Positions 1 through 10,754 of a stretch of 64,000 nt of DNA are shown here, in pieces. The stretch's first letter is position 1; the number at the start of each line of letters is the position of its first letter. This stretch comes from Aureococcus anophagefferens. Taxonomy: Eukaryota; Sar; Pelagophyceae; Pelagomonadales; Pelagomonadaceae. The notes below the pieces were generated by a model. That model was not told the origin of the DNA, ran no database searches, and saw only the letters and a program-made list of their open reading frames with translations. The stretch lies in the NCBI RefSeq assembly GCF_000186865.1, contig NW_008705567.1, positions 1,119,757-1,183,756 of the forward strand. The letters run 5' to 3'. The translations under genes and the position numbers were made by a program.

Positions 1-3000
1 GGCGGTGCTCCTCGCCGAAGAGCGCGCGCGTGAGCGCGGCCTGCCGCGCGCGCTCCTTCTCCCGCGCCTCCTTGAGCTCGACGTCGCGGACCAACGCCTG
101 GCGCTTCTGCCGCTCCTCCTCTCTTCGCAGCTCGTCCTGGGCGGAGTGGGCGCCCCAGACCTCGAGCTGCTTCTTGAGCTGCTTCTTCTTGCCCGTCCAC
201 CAGCGGCTCAGGACCGTGTAGACCGCGTGCTGCATGTGCGTCGGCGACCCGAAGACGACGCCCGTCTCGTCCTCGGCGCGCGACTTCGCCGCGAGGCCGC
301 TCCGCAGGGAGTTGTCGCTAATCTCCGTCAAGAAGTCGTCGATGAAGCCCAGGTAGACGAACTCGAGCGCGTTCTCGCCCGCGACCTTGGCGTTCTTCGC
401 CTCGATGGCCGCCCGCGCGTCCGATTCCGCCAACGTCGCCTGCTCGAGCAGGAACTCCTTGCGCAGCTCGCGGCTCCGCGCCGCGCGGTACTTCCACCGG
501 TCCATCGTCCCCATGGGCCGCGGCCGCTTGCCCTTGCCCGTCCAGGTCCGCGCGGCGATCTCGCGCTCGCGGGCCTCGCGCTCCAGGGCTCGCGACGTGC
601 GCGTCGCGATCTCGTTGATGCCGTTGAAGGACAGGATGAACGCGCGGCCCTTGCGCACGGCCGCGCGGACTTTCACCGCGACGGCGCGCCGCTCCGCGTC
701 GACCTGCGAGTCGAACTCGAGCTTGGCCCGCAACCGCGTCTCGTCGTCGAGCATGGCCCGCCCTTCGAGCTCGCAGCCGTTGGCCTCCTTGGCGTAGAAG
801 TCGCGGGACCGCCGCTCCTCGTCGCGCATCGCCACGACGTTCGACGCGGCGATGGCCCGCTCCATCTGCATGATCGCGTCGAGGGGCACGTAGGCGCGGG
901 CCCGGGGCTCGCCAAACGGTAATTGGACGACGACGACGCGGTCGTCGGGGCGGAAGAGGAGCACGTGGCAGTGGCCGTAGGGCGTCGGCACGACGACGCC
1001 GCGGCGCCGGTAGTGCATCGAGTCCAGCAGGTCCTGGGCCTGGTTGAGCTGCACGGCGACGCCGTCGGCGCGGCCGCGGCACTGGGCCGCGCGCTCGTCG
1101 ACGGCGGCGAGCTGGCGCTCCTGGCGCACGCGCTGGCGCAGGAGGTCGCGCACGGCGACGCCGAGGTCGCGCGCGACGTCCTCGGCCTCGCGCGCGTCGT
1201 CCGCGAGGCCCACGAGTTTGATGTCCTTCTCCTTCTTGTCGATGATGGCCTGCTTGAGCACCTCCGCCGCGTTGTCGTGCTGCTGCTTGGCGAGGCGCCG
1301 CACGCTCAGCACGCGCGCGGCGCCGCTGAGGTCGTTCTCGATGCGCTTTAGGTGGACCTCGTAGGAGAAGATCTCGCGGTGGAGGAAGTGGAGCACGTCG
1401 TTGAGCTGCTCGCGCTCGACGTCGAGCTCGACGCGCTGGGCCTTGAGCTCGCTGAGGCGCTGGCGGTAGTTGTTGATGCGGCCGACGACCTGGAGCAGGT
1501 CCGCGAACGCCGCGCGGCGCCGCAGCTCCTCGACGCGCGGCGTCGGCGGCGCGGCGCCCAGCGCGAAGGCGTCGGCGTCGACCTTGGCCTGGCGCCGCGC
1601 GCGCGGGCTCAGGTCGTCGCCGCGCGGCGCGTTCGCGTGCTTCTCCTGCTCCTCGTCGTCCGCGCTCTTCTTCCGCTCCTCGGGCACCTCGTCCTCGGCC
1701 TTCTTCGGCAGGTAGTCGCCCGCCTCCAGGCTCAGCACGCGCTCCTCGACCTCGTCGGGCGTCCACTGGACGCCCTGGCGCTGCACGCCGAACTCCTTGA
1801 GCTGCCGCTTGTGCCGCCGGTCGATCTCGTAGATGCGCTTCATGTCGTCGAGGTCGTAGAAGTGGATCTCCTGCTGCCGTAAAGGAAACCGCTCCTTCTC
1901 CAGCCGCAGCCGCTCCGCCTCGATGGCCGCGACCTCCGCCGCGCGGTCGCCCGTCTCCGCGCGGTACGCCGCGGGGTCCTCGCGGTGCCGCGCGACGCGC
2001 GCGCAGAGCGCGGGGTCGTCGCCGCCGCCCAAACCTCTTTGCTGCTCGGGCTCGAGGTGGGTCAGCGTCAGCTCCTTGCCGCAGTCCATGCAGCGCACGC
2101 CCTTGCCGTAGCGGTCGCCCCAGGCCTTGGCGCGGACGTGCTCGCAGAAGACGGCCGTCGGCACCGCGCGCTCGAAGTTCGGAATCATCCCGATCTTCTT
2201 CCGCGTCTCCACGCGCCGCACGGCCCGCTCCCGCGCGCGCTCCTTCTCGCGCGCCTTCTCCAGTAGCGCCTCCTCCTTCTTCTGGCGCTTCACCTGGTCC
2301 TCCTCGGCCTTGCGCATCGTCTCGACGTCTTTCAACCGTTGCTCGCCCGCGAAGACCCACTGCTTCTCCTCCGTGCGCACCAGCGCGCGGACGTAGTCGT
2401 CCATCCAGCGCTGCTCCGCCTCGGCCTGCGCCGCCCGCCGGAGCCGCGCCAGTTTCTGCTTGCGCTTGAAGGCCTCCATGGACAGGGGCACGTAGGGCGC
2501 GGGCCGGAGGTCGCGCGCGGCGTCCGCCGTGCCCGGCCGCGTACTCCCGGGCGTCACGGGCCGCGACCCGGGCCGCTCCTTGAGCTGGGGCAGCAGGCCT
2601 TCCGGCCGGACGCCCAGATCCACTTCCAGCTTCGCCTTCTCGTACTCGAGCTCCGCGGAGACCTCGCGGAACGCCTGCTTCCGCAGCTTCTTCCACATCC
2701 ACGTCTCGTACGCGTGGACCACCCGGCCGACGCGGCCGGGCGCGCGGATGGGGATCACGGGGTCGCCCATGTCCATGGATTTCGCGCGCTCGAGCTTCGA
2801 TTCTTCGGTTTCGTCGTCGTCGAGGTCGCCGTGGATCTTCATGATGTCCACGCCTTCCGCCCGCTGCGTCCGCGCCACGCCTCCTCGTCTCTCCCGGGGC
2901 CGCGCGCCGCCGACGCCGGGCAGTTTCGGCCCGGCCGTCGGGGGCCGCAGATTCCAGGAGTCCACCAGACCCGCGCGCATCTCCTCGATGACCTGCTTCG

Positions 3001-6000
3001 CCAATTTCTTCGTGATCGTCTTCACGGCCTTGGTCTGTAACAGGGACGCGGACTCGACGTAGCCCGTCTCCCGCTTGCGCCGGATGGCGTCGTCGCGCGC
3101 GGCCTCGAAGCGCTGCTGGTCGACGACTTCTTTCGCCTCGCGGACCTTGCGCCGCCGCTCCATGTCGATCAAAGCCAAGAGCTTCTTGGCCTTGGCGCAC
3201 GCGGACGCGGCCTCGTTCGCCTCCCACAATTTCCGCGTCTCCGGGTCGGGCTCCACTCGTTGGCTCACGTAGGACCGCACCTTCGAGAGATCGAGCCACC
3301 GCTCCGTGGACGTGACGCGCTCGAGGTCGTCTACCGTGACGACGCCGTAGGTGATGCGGCACATGGTGCCGTTGTCGTACCACGCGACGTCGTTCCGTAA
3401 CACGCGCGTGTGCTCCCACTTCTGGGAGGCCTCGTCGAAGATCTCGAGGGCCGCGCCCACGAGCTTGTCCGCGGCGTCGATCTTGGGCTGCTGGCTCAGG
3501 CGCTTCCGTTTCAGGTACTTGGCGCCGGATTTCCGCACGCGGCGCGCGCGGTCCTCGGCGCGCCTTTTTTCTTCCAGCGCCTTGCCGACGAGGGGCATCT
3601 CGAAGGCGGGCGCGCCGCGGCCCTGGGCGCCGCGCGTGTTGCCCGCGGCGTCGCGCGCCGCGCCGACGCGCCGCTCCTTGGCGCGCTCGCTCGCAGCGAT
3701 GTCCTCGAGCTCGCCGCGGATGAGCGTCCGGAACGTGTCGACGCGGAAGCGCTGGGGCGTGCTGTGGAGGCACGCGGAGTCCCAGTAGCCCGGCGGCGCC
3801 TCGCCGAACTTGGCCGCCTTGGCGAGGAGCGCGCGCCGCTCGGCGCCGTCGTCGGGCTCGGGCGGCGCCGCGTCGGCCCGGATGAGCTCCGCGAGCCAGT
3901 CCGCGTAGCGCGCCTGCCCCGCGTTCGACTCGAGCCGCAGCTGCTTGACGAAGGACGACACGACGCGGTTCGAGCCGTCCGTGGACTCGAGGGGCGCGAT
4001 GGACCGCGGCGCGAAGGCGCCCTGCTCGACGACGAAGTGGGACTCGGCCTTGTCCGTCGACGACATGAACTCGAAGCGCCACGCGACGCGGTCCGCGCGG
4101 AGCGCGTGGGACACCTCGAAGCGCGCGGAGCCCGAGTACTCGTCGCGCACGTTGCTGATGACGCAGACCGTCGTCAGGTGGCGCGTCGACGGGCCCAGCT
4201 TCACCGTGCACCGGTCCGTGCAGTCGCCCAGGTTCTTCGCGTCCGGGAACCGCTTCGTGACGACGAGCTCGACGGTGTAGTAGTCGAGCTTCGGCAGCGC
4301 CATCTCGCCGACGAGCACGCCCGCCGTGTGGTCGCCGTGGGCGAAGCCCTGCAGTTTCGGGTCGCGCTCGAGCTGCTCCTTGGGCGTCTTCTTCTCCTCC
4401 TCGGCGTCGCGGTCGACGAAGTCGTTGCTCGCCCACTGGACGACGTCGGAGCACAAATTGCCGTGGCGCTTGGCCCACCAGTCGATGGGGCCCTCGTGGC
4501 GCACGGTCACGGTCTGGAGCCGCTCGCCCCGGGCCCACCAGAGCTGCATGGCCTGCACCAAATCCTGGCGGCTGTCCTCGGACCGCGCCTGCTTCACGCG
4601 CCGCGCGATGTCGCCGAGCCGCGCGAGCATGTCGTCGAGGTGGGCCCGCTCGTTCGCCTGGCCCTGCTCCGCGGCCCAGACGGCGCGCTCGAGGCGCTGG
4701 GCCTCGACGCGCGACGCCAGGATGTCCCGGGACGCGTCGCGCGCGAGCTCGAGCTTCGTGTGGCGCGTCAGCGCGCGGAACGCCTCCGCGGGCGCGGCCT
4801 GGAGCGGGTTCAGCCCCAGGCTCGCGACCTTGTCCAGGGACCGGCCCACGATCATGGGCGGCTCGCCGACGCCGTCGAGGTGCGCCTCGAGCTTGGACCG
4901 CTTCGCCGCGCAGACCTCGGCGAGCGCCGCGGCGCGCGCGCGCGCGTCCGAGCCCGCGCGCGCGCGCTCCTCGCCCCGCGCCCGCGCGACGGCGGCGTCG
5001 TGCTCGAGCTGGGCCTCGCGCGCCCGCAGGCTCGCCACGCGCGTCATGCGCCGGTGCGTCGCCTGCTTCTCGTCCTCGTTCGCCTCGCGGCGCGGCGGCC
5101 CCGCGATCCTAGCGAGCAGCACCTCGTGCTCCGCCCGCAGCTGGGCTTTTTCCGTCGCGAGGCGGCTCCGCTGGGCGTCGAGGTTCGTCGCCGCCTCCTC
5201 CAGCGCCGCGGCCTCGCGCTCGTGGCCCTCGGCTAAAGTCTCCGCGCGGCCGCGGTCGCCCTCGAGGTCGCCGAGCGCCTCCCACTTCTCCTCGTGGTCC
5301 GGCGTCGGCGTGCCCGTGAAGATCTTCACGCGCGCGTGGTCCGCGGCCGACGACCCGTCGGTGACGGCGCCGGGCTCGCCCGTGCCGCCGTCGGGCACGG
5401 GCACGACGACGCCGCCGGACCCGTAGATGCCGAGCGCCTCGCCGCTCGGGAACTCGGCCGTCGCGGTGACGTCGGGCCCCTTGACCTGCTCGAAGGCGCC
5501 GCCCCGGTGGCGGTCCGCCGCCTCCTGGGCCAGGCGCGCCGCGAGCTGGGCGTCGCGGCTCTCGAAGGACGCGTCCTGCGCGTCGCGGCGGTCGCGCGCC
5601 TCCTTGCGCGCGGACTCGGCGACGGCCTCGTAGTGGGCCGCGCGCCAGCGCCGCCGGTGCGAGTTCACGGCGTTCGCCTCGGCCTCCGCGGCGTCGTGCT
5701 TCGCCTGCTCCTTGGCCATGCGCTCGTTGACGTCGCGCGCGCGCCGCGCGCGGAACGCCATGAGGTCGAGCTCGCGCTTCCGCGTCGCCGCGACCTTGTC
5801 GAGGGCCATCTTCAGGTCCTCCGTGGGCTTCATGTGGTCCAGCAGCAGGCTCCGCTGGCGCCCCTGCTCCCGCTTCTTCGCCGCGAGGTTCGCGCGGTCG
5901 CTCTCGATCTTGAGCCGCTCCTCGTTGATCTTCACGGCGCGCGCCTCGTGGTCCGCGATGCGCCTCAGGTGGTCCCGCCGCCTCCGCGCGCGCCGGGCGA

Positions 6001-6373
6001 AGCGCGGCTCCACGAGGAGCGCCGCGCCCTTGCCCAGGGTTAATAGCTCCTTGCCCACGGTCTTGCCCACGGCCATGGACGTCTCCGCGAGCTTCTTCGC
6101 CCGCACCTGCTTCCGCTTCATGCGGTTGAGCACGTCCATCTTCTCCTCGTAGTCGTTCTCGCCCTTGAGGAAGTTGAGCACGAAGTCCTGCTTCTCCTGG
6201 AGCCGCAGCTTCTTGTTGAATTTCAAGATCGTAAAGTCCTCGATCTTCTCGCCGCTGAGCACCCAGGCCGCCTTGATGTCGCGCAGGGGGTCCTCGTCCG
6301 CCGCGAGCTCCTCGTCCGTCTCGAGGTAGCCGCCGGCCTCCTTGTCCATCGCGAGCCCCGCCTCGAAGTCCAT
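1..6373 (-). CDS. Giant coiled-coil protein, C-terminus beyond the window
   Basis: The frame is open for 2,124 codons from ATG at 6373 (context GCGGCCGCCATGG, a near-ideal Kozak site) to the left edge, so the 3' end is missing. Most of the protein is charged helix rich in E, K, R, A and Q, typical of a long coiled coil. Two parts differ: around residues 630-770 there is a less charged, beta-rich segment starting near GPIDWWAKRHG, and around residues 1410-1432 a Cys/His group (CEHV then RCMDCGKE) could bind zinc. I do not recognise the family. A structural, cytoskeletal or ciliary role is a guess from composition only. It is divergent from the ADCK kinase at 6570, with about 100-200 bp between them as a shared promoter. 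Confidence 0.8.
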   Translation of the reverse strand, partial: MDFEAGLAMDKEAGGYLETDEELAADEDPLRDIKAAWVLSGEKIEDFTILKFNKKLRLQEKQDFVLNFLKGENDYEEKMDVLNRMKRKQVRAKKLAETSMAVGKTVGKELLTLGKGAALLVEPRFARRARRRRDHLRRIADHEARAVKINEERLKIESDRANLAAKKREQGRQRSLLLDHMKPTEDLKMALDKVAATRKRELDLMAFRARRARDVNERMAKEQAKHDAAEAEANAVNSHRRRWRAAHYEAVAESARKEARDRRDAQDASFESRDAQLAARLAQEAADRHRGGAFEQVKGPDVTATAEFPSGEALGIYGSGGVVVPVPDGGTGEPGAVTDGSSAADHARVKIFTGTPTPDHEEKWEALGDLEGDRGRAETLAEGHEREAAALEEAATNLDAQRSRLATEKAQLRAEHEVLLARIAGPPRREANEDEKQATHRRMTRVASLRAREAQLEHDAAVARARGEERARAGSDARARAAALAEVCAAKRSKLEAHLDGVGEPPMIVGRSLDKVASLGLNPLQAAPAEAFRALTRHTKLELARDASRDILASRVEAQRLERAVWAAEQGQANERAHLDDMLARLGDIARRVKQARSEDSRQDLVQAMQLWWARGERLQTVTVRHEGPIDWWAKRHGNLCSDVVQWASNDFVDRDAEEEKKTPKEQLERDPKLQGFAHGDHTAGVLVGEMALPKLDYYTVELVVTKRFPDAKNLGDCTDRCTVKLGPSTRHLTTVCVISNVRDEYSGSARFEVSHALRADRVAWRFEFMSSTDKAESHFVVEQGAFAPRSIAPLESTDGSNRVVSSFVKQLRLESNAGQARYADWLAELIRADAAPPEPDDGAERRALLAKAAKFGEAPPGYWDSACLHSTPQRFRVDTFRTLIRGELEDIAASERAKERRVGAARDAAGNTRGAQGRGAPAFEMPLVGKALEEKRRAEDRARRVRKSGAKYLKRKRLSQQPKIDAADKLVGAALEIFDEASQKWEHTRVLRNDVAWYDNGTMCRITYGVVTVDDLERVTSTERWLDLSKVRSYVSQRVEPDPETRKLWEANEAASACAKAKKLLALIDMERRRKVREAKEVVDQQRFEAARDDAIRRKRETGYVESASLLQTKAVKTITKKLAKQVIEEMRAGLVDSWNLRPPTAGPKLPGVGGARPRERRGGVARTQRAEGVDIMKIHGDLDDDETEESKLERAKSMDMGDPVIPIRAPGRVGRVVHAYETWMWKKLRKQAFREVSAELEYEKAKLEVDLGVRPEGLLPQLKERPGSRPVTPGSTRPGTADAARDLRPAPYVPLSMEAFKRKQKLARLRRAAQAEAEQRWMDDYVRALVRTEEKQWVFAGEQRLKDVETMRKAEEDQVKRQKKEEALLEKAREKERARERAVRRVETRKKIGMIPNFERAVPTAVFCEHVRAKAWGDRYGKGVRCMDCGKELTLTHLEPEQQRGLGGGDDPALCARVARHREDPAAYRAETGDRAAEVAAIEAERLRLEKERFPLRQQEIHFYDLDDMKRIYEIDRRHKRQLKEFGVQRQGVQWTPDEVEERVLSLEAGDYLPKKAEDEVPEERKKSADDEEQEKHANAPRGDDLSPRARRQAKVDADAFALGAAPPTPRVEELRRRAAFADLLQVVGRINNYRQRLSELKAQRVELDVEREQLNDVLHFLHREIFSYEVHLKRIENDLSGAARVLSVRRLAKQQHDNAAEVLKQAIIDKKEKDIKLVGLADDAREAEDVARDLGVAVRDLLRQRVRQERQLAAVDERAAQCRGRADGVAVQLNQAQDLLDSMHYRRRGVVVPTPYGHCHVLLFRPDDRVVVVQLPFGEPRARAYVPLDAIMQMERAIAASNVVAMRDEERRSRDFYAKEANGCELEGRAMLDDETRLRAKLEFDSQVDAERRAVAVKVRAAVRKGRAFILSFNGINEIATRTSRALEREAREREIAARTWTGKGKRPRPMGTMDRWKYRAARSRELRKEFLLEQATLAESDARAAIEAKNAKVAGENALEFVYLGFIDDFLTEISDNSLRSGLAAKSRAEDETGVVFGSPTHMQHAVYTVLSRWWTGKKKQLKKQLEVWGAHSAQDELRREEERQKRQALVRDVELKEAREKERARQAALTRALFGEEHR

Positions 6374-6569
6374 GGCGGCCGCCGGTCGGACGCTGCCCCG
6401 GCGGGCAGCGCGGACGGTACGCCCAGACGGTGCCGACGGCGTTTGCAAAAGGCACGGTGACGTGCAAGCCATGGCACCTAGTTTGCTTGCCCTGCCGTTT
6501 CGTCGCGCTCTCCGGGGCTGCTCTCCCCGTCAGGCGCGACGTTGTCGATGCCGTAGCGGTGCCGGAGCC

Positions 6570-8954
6570 ATGGGCGGCGGCGAGAAGAAGCGAGAAGTGG
6601 GCGGCGGCGAGAAGAAGCGGTCCGGCACCTACGACTTCTTCGTCGGTTTGCGGCGCTCGGCGTTCTTCTGGCGCCTCGCCGCACCTCTGGTCATCGATTA
6701 TGCGAGGTTCCTCACGAAGATCAACGCGCTCGACACGCAGCTGGAAAAGGAGCTCGAGAAGGCGCAGCACGGCGGCGGCGACGAGGGCCTCGAGGCCGAC
6801 GTCAAGTCGCTGCGCGGGCGCATGCGCGCGGGCTTCCGCCGCGGCCCGGGCGCCGCGGCCGACGGCCGGCGCGTCGGCCGGGAGTGGACGCGGGCCATCA
6901 ACGAGGTGCGCGCCAAGGCGTCGCACCGGCTGGCGGAGAAGTGGGCGCCGCACCTGCGCGACTCCTTCGTGAAGCTCGGCGGCTTGTACATCAAGGTCGG
7001 CCAGCACCTGCCCGCGTTCCCCATGACGCCGTTGCCTTATGTCGATGCCTTGGCCCCGCTCAAGGACGGCGTCGCGCCGCGGGGCCGCGACGTCATCGAG
7101 CCGCTCATCCTGAAAAATTTATCGAACGGCACGAAAGCGACGAGCCTCGCGGCGCTGGGCATCAAGCGCGTCGAGTGGTCGAAATGCCTCGGCGCGGCGT
7201 CCGTCGGCCAGGTCCACGAGGCCATCCTCGCCGACGGCCGGAAGGCCGCGATCAAGGTCCAGTCCAGCGTCCCGTGGCCGGGACGACTTTCGAGAGATTT
7301 TGGCTGGATGAAACATCGTGACCGCCGCGCTCGGTAGGTCCAGTACCCCGAGGTGCGGCGGAACTTCAAGACCGACGTCGCCTGCTTCACGCGCGTGCTG
7401 CGCCTCGTCGCGCGGACCCAGGGCTTCGTCATCGAGAAGAAGTGGATCGACGAGGCGACGCAGACGTTCACGCGCGAGCTCGATTTCGCCGACGAGGCGA
7501 AGAATTTGCGGGACCTGCCGTCGAGGCCTGGCCGGAGCGCGCGCGCGCGCGCGCGGGCCGCTGCCTCGTGCCCGCGCCCATCGAGAACCTCGTCGCGGGC
7601 GGCGTGCTCGTCATGGAGCTCGTGCCGGGCCGGCCGCTCGCGGCCTGCGTGCGCGAGGAGCGCGAGGCCATCGCCGCGGTCGTCGGCTGCTCGCCCGACG
7701 ACCTCGAACGCACCTTTCGGGACGCGCAGCGCAAGGTCATCGACGAGATCCGGTCCGGCCTCGACGACGGACGCGACGACGACGGGGCGAGCGACGGCGA
7801 CGAGGCCGCGGCGCCGCCGCCCGCGGCGGGCGCGCTCCGGCGCCTGGCGGACTGGCTGGCCTACGCCGCGGACCGCGGCGGCGACTTCCTGCCCTTGCTG
7901 AAGGCGTTCCTCGCCATGCAGCGCGTGCGCCTCGCGGCGAAAATCCGCCGCTGGTCGCCCTGGTCGGCCTCCTCGCCCGCGGCGGCCGCGGCCTTCGACG
8001 CGCGGCTCGTCGTCGACCGCCTGGTCTACGCCGTGGGCCGCTGCATCCTCCTCGACGGCATCTTCTCCGCGGACCCGCACCCGGGCAACGTCCTCGTCCG
8101 CGAGAACAACGAGCTCGGCCTCATCGACATGGGCTGCGTCTACCGGCTCGCGGACGGCGAGCGGCGCGACGTCGCGCTCGCGCTGCTCGCCATCGGCGCG
8201 GGCGACGCGGACGCGCTCGGCACCCTCTACGCGCGGATCACGGGCCTGGAGCTGCGGACCTTCGACGCGCGCGTCAGTGTGGATTCCACCCACTGGTTTG
8301 GGGGGTCCCCACCAAACTTCAGAACTCTCTATCTCGGTCAAATCGAAGTCGATTTGGCTGTTTTTTGGACGAATCGATTGCTCTCGTCAAGTTCTCGAAG
8401 TACAGCGAAAGAATCTGGTCCAAACCATTCGATTACGCGCACATTGAAGTCGGGTTGAAGATTTGGAATCCACACAGGCGCGCGTCTACGCGGCCGTCGC
8501 GGTCTTCGCGCTGTCGCACTTCGACTTCTCGCCCGTCTTCCCCGGCGAGCCGCTCATCAAGACGCTCCAGCGGCCGGAGTTCAAGCCGAAGCGCGCGATC
8601 CAGTGCCAGTGGCTGCCCCTCGTCCAGCGCTGCACGGAGATCCTGCGCGGCGACTGCCTCGAGCTCGGGATCCGCATCCGCCTCTGCGACGCGTGGCGGG
8701 ACCTGGCGCTCGAGTGCCTCGCGACGACGACGGACGGCGACGACGCGCACCGGACCTGGCCCGGCGGCCGCGACAAGCGCTCCGAGCTCTACCGCGGCGA
8801 CAACCCGAGCGTCCCCGCGGGCCTCGGCGGCGACGCCGCGCCGCGCGCGAAGCCCTGGCGGCCCTGGCGCCGGCGGAGGGCGACACGCGCCGCCGTCGAC
8901 GAGGAGGTGAAGGAGGAGGACCCCCACCACATCGAGGAGAAGGTCCTGTTCTAA
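6570..8954 (+). CDS. ADCK/ABC1/UbiB-family atypical kinase, three exons
   Basis: Exons 6570-7256, 7338-8266 and 8478-8954 give about 697 residues. UbiB hallmarks appear in order: the KxGQ motif (LYIKVGQ, about residue 142), an Ala-rich loop (AASVGQVHEA, about 209), AIKVQYPEV, RELDFADEAKNL, ADPHPGNVLV (about 475) and LIDMG in place of DFG. Family members act in ubiquinone or plastid prenyl-lipid metabolism in mitochondria or plastids; which applies here cannot be told. An in-frame ATG at 6471 would add a basic 33-residue leader, so a transit peptide is possible. Exon 2 is one base short: after KNLRDL the frame changes within about 7515-7560, beside a (CG)n run, and 929+1 bases would restore the frame. 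Sequencing error or a recent lesion are both possible. Intron 2 is an introner. Confidence 0.85.
7257..7337 (+). other. 81-nt spliceosomal intron flanked by a direct repeat
   Basis: Splicing 7257-7337 (GTCCAG...GGTAG) joins ATC AAG to GTC CAG TAC CCC and gives AIKVQYPEV, the expected UbiB kinase sequence. AGGTCCAGT occurs at both ends (7255-7263 and 7336-7344), so the intron has the same geometry as the introners: left repeat copy plus insert ending in AG. No terminal inverted repeat is visible. It may be an old, decayed introner or a coincidence. Confidence 0.7.
8267..8477 (+). mobile_element. Introner, family 1 copy 1, intron of the ADCK kinase
   Basis: A 203-bp element (8275-8477) with termini CAGTGTGGATTCCA and TGGAATCCACACAG sits between two perfect 8-bp duplications GCGCGCGT (8267-8274, 8478-8485). 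Removing 8267-8477 as a GC-AG intron joins TTC GAC to GCG CGC GTC TAC in phase 0 and restores one copy of the target. A GT donor inside the element (after GTC AGT) would also stay in frame, so the donor is not certain. The interior matches the copies at 45823 and 48213. Confidence 0.88.
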
Positions 8955-10754
8955 GGGGCCTAGCTACCTTAGAAGGATCTCGAGGCGCCCGAGCGACTTC
9001 AGCATTTCTGTTCAGCGATTTGCTTGCCGCTCACCCTCGCTTCAGCCCCGGCCAATCCTCGCGGATCTGGGGCTGATTTGGACCTAGATCCGCGAGCTCG
9101 GCTTGGCGCGTCGTTCGCGGCCTGGCCGCCGACCCTGTAGCCCTTGCCCCGCGCCTAGCCTCGCATGGTCATAGAGAGGCCGCCCGACGCAAAAATCCGT
9201 CCGTGAAACGCTGTCGGGGGCGGCGCACGCGAACGGTCGGAATCGACGCACTCCTCCTGTGGCGGTGCTTGCGGCGCGGTCCCGCCGGCGCCGCGGCAGC
9301 GGCAGCTCCAGGAAGCTCAGGACGCGCGAAGAGGTCCTAGACGGTGCCTCTGACGAAGCGTCGCGACGTCGGGCACGTCGCACGGGTTCGGGGGTGCGGA
9401 AAGCCGCTCGGCGGCGCCAGGCGCGAGATTCGCTACGACTTCGCCTGCGCGCACACTTCGCCGCGAAGACGCTCCACGAGTGTTTGTAGACGCACGTCGG
9501 ACGTCGCCCAATGCCTCGGAACGATTCCAGCTGCTGCGACACCCGTCATCGGCCACTAGCACAGCTTCTACTCGCAGGGCAGCAAATCCGCATGCACGCC
9601 TTTGACGCCCAGCGCACGAGATGGCGCTGCGAATGGAGCTCGGGCGCGCTCCAGCTTCCTCCACGGGACACACTCGCCCGATTGCGACCGCTCTACGGCT
9701 CGCAGGACTGAACCTGTCGCCGCGACCGCGAACCACAGCCTCGTGTCCTGCGGGCCTCTACCCCTAGCCGTCGCCACCGGTGCTCAAAAGCGCGCGATGG
9801 GATGTTTAAGTGTTTTACGGCCCCTTCGCGGGCGAGAAGCGGCGCGCAGCGCTGGCCACGGTCAGCAAAATCACCCGATGCGAGTCGTCCTGGCGGTGGC
9901 TGGACGGCTACTGGTCTGGGCGACAATTTGGCCACGCCGTCCGCTGCGGAAACGACGTCGACGAAGGTGATCAACGGGTCGCACGGGGTCGGCACATCAA
10001 CCGAAGCATTCGCTGAGACCGTCACGGGTTGCAGGACGTGGATCGTTGCTGCGAGCCGTGGTCGAGATCTTGTGCGGCGCCGAGATCTCGGAAGACGTCA
10101 CAGAGGCGTTCTCGGTGCCCACAGCGGAATCCACGCTGCAGAGAGCCGTTGCCCGTCTGTGCGAACGCCGCGAAGCAGTCGGCGCGCCTCGCGAGCACCG
10201 TATCGACCAACGAGCACTTGGTCGCCGGCGTCGCGTTTCACCGACAATCCCGAGCGAGTGATAGCTCCGTCGGAATCGTCGTCCGGGGTGTCAGAGAAGT
10301 TTGGCACCTCGAGGGGACCCCACTAGTGGACTCCGAAGCGCCTCAACCCACACCTGATCGTCGATCGTGCAAAATGGGAGCGCATCGCGGCGAGTTGAGG
10401 CCGAAAAAGACGCAAATCCGACCGCCTCGTTCTCGCGGACGAGCGCGCGCAATGAGACTGCGCGTTGCAGCATTCGGACAGGGTCTCGTGCGAACCCGTA
10501 GAGCCAAGCCGCGCTCAAAACGATGCGATTTCGGCCGAGAACGAGCCCATACGCGCTGGCCGAAGCCGGCAGTGACGCCGAAGCGGCTGTGAGCGGCAAG
10601 CGATTTGTGGATCTGCCACAAGGTGGTGCTTGCGCCAGGACGCCGCCGTCCACTGGCGCCTCCGGTGAGACCGCTCTGAGCCTCCCGTCCCCCCGTTTAG
10701 AGACGCGTCGAGGCGATTTCCCTCCGAGAGGACTCGCCACAGTCGATCGCAGGC
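8955..10754. other. 1.8-kb stretch without a recognisable gene
   Basis: Short frames occur on both strands, but none has convincing composition, a domain or a partner frame. Base composition is visibly lower in GC than in the flanking genes and continues so into the F-box-like gene at 10755. I see no tRNA, long inverted repeat or tandem array. It could be promoter and 5' UTR of that gene, or eroded DNA. Confidence 0.5.

Noticed and set aside
318..4538. Long minus-strand frame of 1,406 codons
   Set aside because: Its product is Arg/Pro/Ala/Gly-rich nonsense; the overlapping frame from ATG 6373 has a normal coiled-coil composition. It is a GC-rich shadow frame.
5109..7007. 632-codon minus frame across the first promoter
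   Set aside because: It crosses the ADCK kinase start on the other strand and reads as low-complexity; a shadow.
8278..8478. GT donor inside the introner as the only donor of the ADCK intron
   Set aside because: It is in frame here, but the same site is missing or out of frame in the other copies, while the duplication-start donor fits all six.
9802..10326. 174-codon plus frame in the gene-poor stretch
   Set aside because: No domain, weak composition, and competing frames on both strands.
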